From Flavobacterium urumqiense (GTDB lineage Bacteria > Bacteroidota > Bacteroidia > Flavobacteriales > Flavobacteriaceae): 42,244 nt of DNA. The stretch spans positions 1 through 42,244 of the forward strand of contig NZ_FNVP01000018.1 of assembly GCF_900108015.1 (NCBI RefSeq), written 5' to 3'. The translations under genes and the position numbers were made by a program. Positions 35,369 through 42,244 of the stretch are shown here, piece by piece (position 1 is the stretch's first letter; every line of letters starts with the position of its first letter). A model generated the notes under the pieces. That model searched no databases. It saw nothing but the letters and a program-made list of their open reading frames with translations, and had not been told where the DNA came from.

Positions 35369-36699
35369 AAAACATTTTGCAACTGAAACTTAAATTTAAT
35401 TACTTTTTTATTTCTTTCAATTTCCATAGTAATCCATTGTTCGTCTTCTGATTTCAAAAATGCATTCATTTGTTGCAATGAATATTTATAGGTAGGATTT
35501 CCATTTATAGAAATGATGATGTCGCTTTTTTGCAAACCAGAATTAAAAGCAGGGGAGTTTTTTCGAACATTAGCAATTGAATAAACAGGTTTTAAATTGA
35601 ATTTATATTTAAAATTATTACCAGTCTTCTCTGTTCTAATATTAAAAGGATCTTCGGAAACTACAATAGGCACTGTCTGCAAATAGAGTGTTTCTTGCAC
35701 CCATTGCATTCCTTGCTGTTGAATTTCTATTCCACTTTTATTGTAATTAAAAGGCGCATTGAATTCCCTGTTTTTCTTTAAATAAAGAATGCCATTCTCA
35801 TAATCAAGAACAATTGTAAAACGTCTTAAAATTTCACCTCCCACTGATCCTACACGGCCAGAAACCATTTTCACACTTTTTAATGAAATCGAATCCGGGA
35901 AAGCGGCAATAGGATTTTTAAATTCAAATTCAGCCATTTTAAATTTAAGAACACGCGCTCTTTTCCCTTCGACATCTCCACTAAATCCTTTCCCCAGGTA
36001 ATCATCAAAATTTTTAGCGGGTACTTTTATTAATTTAGATTCTTTTTCAAAAAGCCATAATGCATCGCTGTTACCTATATCTATTAATACTTTTGCAGGA
36101 ATTTCAATAGAATCAATCGTTACGCCATTTACGATATACGGCTTGTTTTTTTCAATAGTAATGGAGGTTTTACTAAATTTTTTTTCTATTTTTCTTTTAT
36201 TCGTATCCGTATTTCTTTGGATAGTAATTCTTTTCTTTTCATAATTAATCAGTACCAAATTATTTTTAAAAAAATGATACCCGATAATTCCATTTACGGG
36301 AATTCCAACATGAGAAGACAGATTAAATTCTTGGTCCAAAACAATATATAATAAATGATTTGTCGATTTTACTCCTTGAACATCTAAGATATTATTGGTT
36401 GCTTTTAGTCCTTCAACTGCCGTTTCGCTACCTAAACCGCGAAGAGTGATTTTTTCAACATTAGAAAATGAAATTTCTTTTTTTTCTTCCAAACTAAACA
36501 AAATAGTTTCTTCAACCCCGGAATCCAACAAAAAATTTAATTCGACCCCATTGACCTTGATAGGAATAAAAACTAAATTATTAATAAATTTGAAAGGAAC
36601 AGTTATTTTATCAACCCCTTTGGTGAATTGAAAACTATCTTGTGCCAAAATAGGCCAAAAACAAAACAGAATAAAAAATACCGAAGTTAGATTTTTCAT
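35365..36699 (-). CDS. Retropepsin-like aspartyl protease with PDZ domain
   Basis: A 444-residue secreted protein with signal peptide MKNLTSVFFILFCFWPILAQ. The first retropepsin lobe has FIPIKVNGVELNFLLDSGVE (D59-S-G), LRGLGS and NGIIGYHFF. The second has VLIDIGNSDALWLF (D207-I-G) and GRVGSVGGEILRRFTIVLDY. A PDZ domain lies at about 355-435 (VYSIANVRKNSPAFNSGLQ, then KSDIIISINGNPTYKYS). Family members in Bacteroidota usually carry D[TS]G in both lobes; DIG in the second is unusual and may affect catalysis. Probably periplasmic; substrate unknown. Confidence 0.87.
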   Translation of the reverse strand: MKNLTSVFFILFCFWPILAQDSFQFTKGVDKITVPFKFINNLVFIPIKVNGVELNFLLDSGVEETILFSLEEKKEISFSNVEKITLRGLGSETAVEGLKATNNILDVQGVKSTNHLLYIVLDQEFNLSSHVGIPVNGIIGYHFFKNNLVLINYEKKRITIQRNTDTNKRKIEKKFSKTSITIEKNKPYIVNGVTIDSIEIPAKVLIDIGNSDALWLFEKESKLIKVPAKNFDDYLGKGFSGDVEGKRARVLKFKMAEFEFKNPIAAFPDSISLKSVKMVSGRVGSVGGEILRRFTIVLDYENGILYLKKNREFNAPFNYNKSGIEIQQQGMQWVQETLYLQTVPIVVSEDPFNIRTEKTGNNFKYKFNLKPVYSIANVRKNSPAFNSGLQKSDIIISINGNPTYKYSLQQMNAFLKSEDEQWITMEIERNKKVIKFKFQLQNVL

Positions 36700-36824
36700 T
36701 TATAATCATTTTGATAAAAATACACAAAATATTGATTATTTGTACCGTTTCTGTCACATTTACAATTGCGTTTAACAGAAATTTTCAAAAAAAAAATGCA
36801 AATTTGCACTTTAATAAATCAACC

Positions 36825-38045
36825 ATGCCAAAAATATCCAATAAAGGCAAGAATATGCCTGAATCACCAATACGTAAATTGGCTCCCTTCGCAGAAATTG
36901 CAAAGAAAAAGGGACACAAAGTATATCATCTGAACATAGGTCAACCAGATATAAAAACACCTGAAATAGCTATAAATGCGATAAAAAATATCAATTTAAC
37001 TATTTTAGAATACAGTCATTCTGCTGGAAATGAAAGTTACAGAAGAAAATTATCGGAGTTTTACAAGCACCAAAATGTTGCTGTCGACTATGACGATATT
37101 ATAATTACTACCGGAGGATCAGAAGCCTTATTGTTTGCATTGGGAACGATTATGGATCAGGGTGATGAAATCATTATTCCCGAACCTTTTTATGCCAATT
37201 ACAGTGCTTTTTCCACGGCATCAGGTGGTAGTGTAGTTCCTGTAATTTCAACTATCGATACAGGGTTTGCGCTCCCTTCCATTTCTGAATTTGAAAAATT
37301 AATTACACCCAAAACAAAAGCCATTCTGATTTGTAATCCTGGAAATCCAACGGGTTATTTATATTCAAAGGAGGAGATTATGCAGTTGGCAGCATTAGTA
37401 AAAAAATACGATATTTTTTTAATCGCTGACGAAGTATATCGAGAATTTATCTATGATGGGGACAGTCATTATTCAGTAATGAATATTGCAGGGCTTGAAG
37501 AACATGTAATAATGGTCGATTCTGTATCAAAACGCTACAGTATGTGTGGGGCACGAATAGGATGCTTGGTCTCCAAAAACAAAGAAGTGATGGCGACTGC
37601 TATGAAATTTGCACAAGCACGATTAAGTCCTCCAACTGTTGAACAAATTGCGTGTGAAGCTGCTATTGACACTCCACAAAGTTATTTTGATGAAGTAATT
37701 TCAGAATACAGAGAACGTAGAGACACTTTAATATCTGAATTAAATAAAATAGAAGGTGTTATTGTAACTAAACCTAAGGCGGCATTTTATTGCATTGCTC
37801 AACTTCCTGTTGACAATGCTGATATTTTTGCGCAATGGCTTTTAGAAAGTTATGATTTAAATGGAGAAACGGTTATGGTTGCACCTGCTGCCGGGTTTTA
37901 TTCTACGCCAGGAATGGGTTTAAATCAAGTGCGCATTGCCTATGTATTGAAAAAAGAAGATTTGATAAGTGCTGTACGTGTTCTTAAAGAAGCTATCCCG
38001 ATTTACAATTCAAACCGACTAAAAAAACTAATTGCTGCCCAATAA
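36825..38045 (+). CDS. Class I/II pyridoxal-phosphate aminotransferase
   Basis: A 406-residue enzyme of the aspartate/aromatic aminotransferase group. Landmarks are NIGQPDIKTPEIAINAI, YSHSAGNESYRRKLSEF, the cofactor region ITTGGSEALLFALGTIM, PEPFYANYSAF and LICNPGNPTGYLYS. Then come the cofactor Asp in IADEVYREFIYDG, the Schiff-base lysine in VDSVSKRYSMCGARIG and the carboxylate-binding Arg in NQVRIAYVL. ATG 36825 is chosen; the open 38-codon extension from 36711 is a hydrophobic unrelated stretch. The amino donor cannot be fixed. It diverges from the protease gene and ends before a terminator at 38104. Confidence 0.9.
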   Translation: MPKISNKGKNMPESPIRKLAPFAEIAKKKGHKVYHLNIGQPDIKTPEIAINAIKNINLTILEYSHSAGNESYRRKLSEFYKHQNVAVDYDDIIITTGGSEALLFALGTIMDQGDEIIIPEPFYANYSAFSTASGGSVVPVISTIDTGFALPSISEFEKLITPKTKAILICNPGNPTGYLYSKEEIMQLAALVKKYDIFLIADEVYREFIYDGDSHYSVMNIAGLEEHVIMVDSVSKRYSMCGARIGCLVSKNKEVMATAMKFAQARLSPPTVEQIACEAAIDTPQSYFDEVISEYRERRDTLISELNKIEGVIVTKPKAAFYCIAQLPVDNADIFAQWLLESYDLNGETVMVAPAAGFYSTPGMGLNQVRIAYVLKKEDLISAVRVLKEAIPIYNSNRLKKLIAAQ

Positions 38046-38103
38046 TTATGAGTTAAAAACTTTGCTTTATCATTCAGTAACTAAAAAATCGCAAATACTT
38101 AAT

Positions 38104-38141
38104 CAAAGGCAGTAACAAAAACGTTATTGCCTTTAGTTTTT
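38104..38141 (+). terminator. Rho-independent terminator of the aminotransferase gene
   Basis: AAAGGCAGTAAC, loop, GTTATTGCCTTT (G-T pair within), then AGTTTTTT. Confidence 0.78.
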
Positions 38142-38280
38142 TATAACTGATTAATCAACTCACTTCGCTAATGAGATCCATAAAGTCATCATTAAATAGT
38201 AGAAGCTATAGAAATTCTTTAATTATTATTAATTATCTTTACCGCTTAAATATATACACCCACTATAATAGTTGCTTTTA

Positions 38281-38952
38281 ATGATAAATAACGAAGAATT
38301 TCAAGACGAAATAGGAGACAATCACATTGGTTTATCTGCAAAAAATCCAGTACGCAAAGATGCTTTTGCTATTTCTGATGAAGAAAAAATAGAAAAAATA
38401 AAAAAAGATGTTGAAAATATTCTACTCACCCTTGGGATGGATTTGACAGATGACAGCATGAAAGGTACGCCCAATCGTGTAGCAAAAATGTTTGTAAAAG
38501 AAATTTTTGGAGGTTTAAATCCTGCCAGAAAACCAGCAGCTTCTACTTTTGACAACAACTACAAATACGGTGAAATGTTAGTAGAGAAAAACATTATCGT
38601 TTACTCTACCTGCGAACACCATTTATTACCAATTATAGGAAGAGCACATGTTGCTTATATTTCTAACGGAAGAGTGATTGGGCTTTCTAAAATGAACCGA
38701 ATTGTAGAATATTATGCTAAAAGACCTCAAGTTCAAGAGCGTTTAACGATGCAAATCGTTCAAGAATTACAAAGTGCTTTGGGTACCGAAGATGTAGCCT
38801 GTATTATTGACGCAAAACATCTTTGTGTGAATTCAAGAGGAATAAGTGATATTGAAAGTAGTACAGTAACTTCTGAATTTGGCGGAAAATTTAAAAATGA
38901 TCAAACTCGAAGAGAATTTTTGGATTACATCAAATTAGAAACAAAGTTCTAG
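38281..38952 (+). CDS. folE: GTP cyclohydrolase I
   Basis: A 223-residue enzyme making 7,8-dihydroneopterin triphosphate, the first step to folate or tetrahydropterin. The zinc ligands are C111 and H114 in YSTCEHHLLPI and C182 in AKHLCVNSRG. Other signatures are DSMKGTPNRVAKMFVKEIF, AHVAYISNGRVIGLSKMNRI and VEYYAKRPQVQERLT. Starting at ATG 38281 gives MINNEEFQDEIGDNH; a TTG three codons upstream is less likely. It precedes cysS on the same strand, separated by an RNA element. Confidence 0.96.
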   Translation: MINNEEFQDEIGDNHIGLSAKNPVRKDAFAISDEEKIEKIKKDVENILLTLGMDLTDDSMKGTPNRVAKMFVKEIFGGLNPARKPAASTFDNNYKYGEMLVEKNIIVYSTCEHHLLPIIGRAHVAYISNGRVIGLSKMNRIVEYYAKRPQVQERLTMQIVQELQSALGTEDVACIIDAKHLCVNSRGISDIESSTVTSEFGGKFKNDQTRREFLDYIKLETKF

Positions 38953-38984
38953 AATAAAATAAATTCTATTTAACCAATAAAGCC

Positions 38985-39053
38985 TAGCCCTGATTGAAGA
39001 GTAAATCCCACGCTTTTTTGCGTGGATTGAAACGGAAAGCAGGAAATAGCTCC
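38985..39053 (+). ncRNA. Flavo-1-like structured RNA element, copy C
   Basis: TAGCCCTGATTGAAGAG to AAAGCAGGAAATAGCTCC, the most compact copy. CCTG pairs with CAGG, TAGC may close with GCT, and the inner hairpin is CCACGC, loop TTTTTT, GCGTGG. It ends 17 nt before the cysS ATG, so it must be in the cysS leader unless transcription starts inside those 17 nt. Confidence 0.6.
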
Positions 39054-39070
39054 AAAAAAAACATATATAA

Positions 39071-40549
39071 ATGCCATTATACAGTTCTCAAATCCTAAAA
39101 ATATACAACTCTCTTTCGGGAGAAAAAGAAACTTTCACACCTATTCACGAAGGCAATGTTGGAATGTATGTTTGTGGGCCAACAGTTTATAGTAATGTGC
39201 ATCTTGGGAATGTGAGAACATTTATGTCATTTGATGTGATATTTAGGTATTTTTTGCATTTAGATTACAAAGTGCGTTACGTCCGTAATATTACTGATGT
39301 AGGCCATATTGTTGACGATGTGGATGAGGGCGAGGATAAAATTGCTAAAAAAGCACGTATAGAACAGCTGGAACCTATGGAAGTTGTTCAGCGTTATACG
39401 GTGGATTTTCATGATATTTTGAATGCTTTTAACTTTTTACCTCCAAGTATCGAGCCTACAGCAACAGGTCATATTATTGAGCAAATTGAAATTATTAAGA
39501 CCATTATTGACAAAGGAATTGGCTATGAAGCCAATGGATCTGTTTATTTTGATGTGGTAAAATTCAATGAAACAAATCATTATGGTAGATTAAGCGGTCG
39601 AAATATTGAAGATATGCTTGCCAATACCCGTGATCTTGACGGGCAATCTGACAAGAGAAATCCACAAGATTTTGCACTTTGGAAAAAAGCCGAACCACAA
39701 CACATTATGCGTTGGCCTTCCCCGTGGAGTGATGGTTTTCCAGGTTGGCATTTAGAATGTACGGCTATGAGCACTAAATATTTAGGCAATCATTTTGATA
39801 TTCACGGAGGTGGAATGGATTTGAAATTTCCTCATCATGAATGTGAAATTGCACAGAATGAAGCTTGTACGGGTCAAACTCCAGTAAATTATTGGATGCA
39901 TGCTAATATGCTAACCTTGAATGGTAAAAAAATGGCTAAATCTACTGGAAATAATATCTTGCCAAGGGAGATTTTAACTGGTGATAATAGCATTTTAAGC
40001 AAAGCATTCTCTGCATCTGTAGCTCGTTTTTTTATGCTGCAAGCACATTATAGAAGTATTCTTGATTTTTCTGACGATGCGATTGTTGCAGCCGAAAAAG
40101 GATACAAAAGATTGATGGAAGCCATAGAATCATTGAAAGAATTAGATTCAAGTTCCAATAGTACATTAGATATTGCGAGCTGGAAACAGTCTTGCTATGA
40201 TGCTATGAATGATGATTTTAATACTCCAATTTTGATTGCACAATTATTTGAAGGAGTTCGATTTATCAATTTGCTAAAGGAAGGAAAAGAAACGTTGGCC
40301 GCTATTGATTTAAAGACATTTTCTACAGCAATACAAGCTTTTGTATTTGATGTTTTAGGTCTTGAGGACGAGAAACTTTCAGACACCAATAACGATAAAT
40401 TAGAAGGTACTGTAAATATGCTTATTGAAATGAGAAAACAAGCCAGAGATAACAAAAACTTTGCATTGTCTGATCAGATTCGCGATCAATTAATTGCCTT
40501 AGGAATTCAATTGAAAGACGGAAAGGACGGCACTACTTTTACAATATAA
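39071..40549 (+). CDS. cysS: Cysteine--tRNA ligase
   Basis: A 492-residue class I synthetase. The catalytic zinc site starts at C35 in [20 protein letters not shown], and the HIGH-like motif HLGN is at 44-47. Further zinc ligands lie in [10 protein letters not shown] and [11 protein letters not shown]. The KMSKS loop is KKMAKSTGN near residue 288, with Ala in place of Ser. The start [20 protein letters not shown] is typical. It is followed by yidD and lgt with short gaps, an order usual in flavobacteria. A structured RNA element immediately precedes it. Confidence 0.97.
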   Translation: MPLYSSQILKIYNSLSGEKETFTPIHEGNVGMYVCGPTVYSNVHLGNVRTFMSFDVIFRYFLHLDYKVRYVRNITDVGHIVDDVDEGEDKIAKKARIEQLEPMEVVQRYTVDFHDILNAFNFLPPSIEPTATGHIIEQIEIIKTIIDKGIGYEANGSVYFDVVKFNETNHYGRLSGRNIEDMLANTRDLDGQSDKRNPQDFALWKKAEPQHIMRWPSPWSDGFPGWHLECTAMSTKYLGNHFDIHGGGMDLKFPHHECEIAQNEACTGQTPVNYWMHANMLTLNGKKMAKSTGNNILPREILTGDNSILSKAFSASVARFFMLQAHYRSILDFSDDAIVAAEKGYKRLMEAIESLKELDSSSNSTLDIASWKQSCYDAMNDDFNTPILIAQLFEGVRFINLLKEGKETLAAIDLKTFSTAIQAFVFDVLGLEDEKLSDTNNDKLEGTVNMLIEMRKQARDNKNFALSDQIRDQLIALGIQLKDGKDGTTFTI

Positions 40550-40619
40550 TGGAATAATTTTTCAATTAGAGAATTAATTAATTAGCCATTTTCTAATTGA
40601 CATATTAGCTAATTTAATC

Positions 40620-40859
40620 ATGAAAATAACCACGCCTTTTGTTTTATTAGTGCGGTTTTACCAAACCGCAATATCCCCATTTACGCCTTCTGCTTGCAGA
40701 TTTGAACCAACTTGTTCTTCATACATGATTGAAGCACTACAAAAATACGGATTATTTTACGGCGGATTTTTAGGAGTGAAAAGAATTTTGAGTTGTCATC
40801 CTTGGGGAAAAAGCGGTTATGACCCAGTTCCCAAAAAAAAATGCAATCATGAACATTAA
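40620..40859 (+). CDS. yidD: Membrane protein insertion efficiency factor
   Basis: A 79-residue protein with the full YidD signature: [55 protein letters not shown]. Three conserved cysteines and an amphipathic N-terminal helix are present. It assists YidC in inserting proteins into the inner membrane. It lies 70 bp after cysS and 65 bp before lgt, same strand. Confidence 0.95.
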   Translation: MKITTPFVLLVRFYQTAISPFTPSACRFEPTCSSYMIEALQKYGLFYGGFLGVKRILSCHPWGKSGYDPVPKKKCNHEH

Positions 40860-40924
40860 CCTTTTATTGGTACGAATTTTACTTTAATTCTTTATTTTTA
40901 CAAAATATTAAAAAATAATCATAC

Positions 40925-41851
40925 ATGACACACGCTTTAAATATAATTTGGAATCCATCAGAAGGAATTGATTTAGGTTTTTTTGTAATTAGATATTACA
41001 GCTTAATGTTTGTTATCGCTTTTGGATTAGGATGGTATATTATGAAGAATATATTTGAACGAGAAGGAGAATCAATAGAAAAATTAGATTCTTTGTTTAT
41101 ATGGACCGTACTAGCTACATTAATTGGAGCCCGTTTGGGTCATGTTTTATTTTACGATTGGGAATATTTTCGCAATCATTTATTAGAAATATTTTTACCT
41201 TTTCGTTTTTCGCCTCAATTTGAGTTTACGGGTTATCAAGGTTTAGCGAGCCATGGTGCTGCTATATCCATAATAATTGCTATGTACTTTTTTAGTAAAA
41301 ACGTATTAATAAGACCTCAATTATGGATTTTAGACAGAGTAGTCATTCCAGTCGCTAGCGGAGCCATTTTTGTAAGATTAGGGAATTTTTTCAATTCGGA
41401 AATTGTCGGGAAAGAAACAACATCTTCTTTTGGAATTCGTTTCATTCGTGATAAATTTAGTTCTAATGACGCCACTAATGCAACCCAAATAGCTAACCCA
41501 AATGACGCTTATCATGCTATAGCTACTGACCCAAAATTTGCTGCTTTATTAGAACAAGTTCCTGCAAAGCATCCTGCACAATTATATGAAGCCTTTTGCT
41601 ATATTTTTGTTTTTGCAATTTTGTTTTTCTTATATTGGAAAACTGACGCTAGAAAAAAATCAGGATTTTTATTTGGATTATTCTTAGTTCTATTATTTTC
41701 TGTTCGTATTGTCGTGGAATCTGTAAAAGAAAGCCAAGGTGGATTTGAAAACGCTTTAGGATTATTATCCACGGGACAATGGTTAAGCATTCCTTTTATT
41801 TTAATCGGATTTTATTTCGTTTTTACTGCCGAAAAACCAGTTCAAATTTAG
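40925..41851 (+). CDS. lgt: Prolipoprotein diacylglyceryl transferase
   Basis: A 308-residue inner-membrane enzyme that attaches diacylglycerol to the lipobox cysteine, so it serves the many lipoproteins of this window. The helices and landmarks are LGFFVIRYYSLMFVIAFGLG, GARLGHVLFYDWEYF, GLASHGAAISIIIAMYF (with the essential His) and RLGNFFNSEIVGKETTSSFG (the Lgt signature). Then comes PAKHPAQLYEAFCY and a last helix FGLFLVLLFSVRIVVESVKE. Length is slightly above the bacterial average because of an insert at about 170-195 (DATNATQIANPNDAYHAI). No terminator is visible before the transposase. Confidence 0.95.
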   Translation: MTHALNIIWNPSEGIDLGFFVIRYYSLMFVIAFGLGWYIMKNIFEREGESIEKLDSLFIWTVLATLIGARLGHVLFYDWEYFRNHLLEIFLPFRFSPQFEFTGYQGLASHGAAISIIIAMYFFSKNVLIRPQLWILDRVVIPVASGAIFVRLGNFFNSEIVGKETTSSFGIRFIRDKFSSNDATNATQIANPNDAYHAIATDPKFAALLEQVPAKHPAQLYEAFCYIFVFAILFFLYWKTDARKKSGFLFGLFLVLLFSVRIVVESVKESQGGFENALGLLSTGQWLSIPFILIGFYFVFTAEKPVQI

Positions 41852-41920
41852 ACTCAAGTAATTTAATAAATAATGCAAGTTTTGAATTTCTTATTAAACA
41901 GAAACCATTGAAAGCAGGAT

Positions 41921-42244
41921 TCAAGTTATAAATGCAACTTTTTGATTAAACATATAATTAGGTGTTTCAAAATTAAATCTTTTTCTTGGTCTATTGTTTA
42001 ATTTCTCTTGTATTTCTATAATTTTATCTGGAGTTATTTCATCAAATGATGATGATTTGGGTATGTATTGTCTTATTAATCCATTTAGATTTTCATTTGC
42101 ACCACGTTCCCAAGGGCTGTAAGGGTTGGCAAAGAAAAAATCTATTTCAAGTGCCAAACTAATCTCTTGATGTTGCGCAAACTCTTTTCCATTATCAGAA
42201 GTTATTGTATTTATAAAGTGTTTCCAGTTCTGTAGTAATTCGAT
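41921..42244 (-). mobile_element. IS30-family transposase, C-terminal part (runs off window)
   Basis: The minus-strand frame is open from the window edge to TGA at 41923-41921. It reads TITSDNGKEFAQHQEISLAL, then EIDFFFANPYSPWERGANEN, LNGLIRQYIPKSSSFDEIT and EKLNNRPRKRFNFETPNYMF. These are the second Asp (SDNGkEF) and the Glu (WERGaNEN) of the IS30 DDE domain. The N-terminal helix-turn-helix and first Asp lie outside. The inverted repeat should fall between 41852 and 41920, but I could not delimit it without the other end. Confidence 0.9.

Noticed and set aside
36711..36824. Hydrophobic N-terminal extension of the aminotransferase suggesting a signal peptide
   Set aside because: The family is cytoplasmic and starts at MPKISNKGK. 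The extension overlaps the divergent promoter region.
1..42244. tRNA or rRNA genes
   Set aside because: No cloverleaf with a TTCGANNC-type arm and no rRNA-like stretch was found in any intergenic region on either strand.

Overview
The window looks like a chromosomal segment of a Flavobacterium-like member of the Bacteroidota. The evidence is low GC, Bacteroidota promoters (TTTG, about 19 nt, TAnnTTTG), SprB-type repeats in a giant secreted protein, TonB-dependent receptors, many lipoproteins with an SC lipobox, and small families typical of flavobacteria. No phage, plasmid or CRISPR signature is visible. The right edge cuts into an IS30-type transposase and the left edge into a giant cell-surface protein gene.

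Layout. 1-1517 (-): start of a giant T9SS-type adhesin with SprB repeats and an unusually long region before its signal peptide. 2288-5740 (-): a fused cobalamin-dependent acyl-CoA mutase (IcmF type). 6028-7641 (+): a DUF4197 lipoprotein and purU. 7755-8330 (-): a decayed VOC/glyoxalase gene, followed by an orphan terminated stretch. 8587-12892: an alpha/beta hydrolase, a tiny promoter-driven gene, a BtuF-like binding protein, pyrF and prfA, with a four-helix-bundle (23S IVP family) cassette between pyrF and prfA. 13390-15207 (+): an orphan protein with a C-terminal PD-(D/E)XK nuclease motif, whose last codons lie inside a hairpin repeat. 15179-16924: five copies of that repeat around a royal-jelly/yellow-type lipoprotein. 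16974-19011: small secreted proteins, including a fasciclin lipoprotein. 19548-21839: topoisomerase III.

22745-29217 is an iron-acquisition region with two transcription units. One is a di-heme peroxidase plus a FecA-like receptor. The other is a siderophore receptor plus a PepSY-type membrane protein. Both start from nearly identical promoter blocks carrying the same TTTAnTCTAAA palindrome, so they are probably co-regulated by an iron-type repressor. Then come an APC permease with a mini-ORF leader, a pyridoxamine-phosphate-oxidase-like protein, valS (with a decayed copy of its 3' end 1.2 kb away), a DUF1573 protein, a retropepsin/PDZ protein, an aminotransferase, folE, cysS, yidD and lgt.

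The most notable non-coding signals are four copies of a structured RNA element that matches my memory of the Flavo-1 motif. They show compensatory changes, and each lies upstream of and on the same strand as a gene (DUF4197, prfA, topB, cysS). The second signal is the hairpin repeat family at 15179-16924, also with compensatory changes. I found no clearly new multi-gene system. The best candidates for a second look are the PD-(D/E)XK protein with its repeats, the paired iron promoters, and the Flavo-1-like elements.
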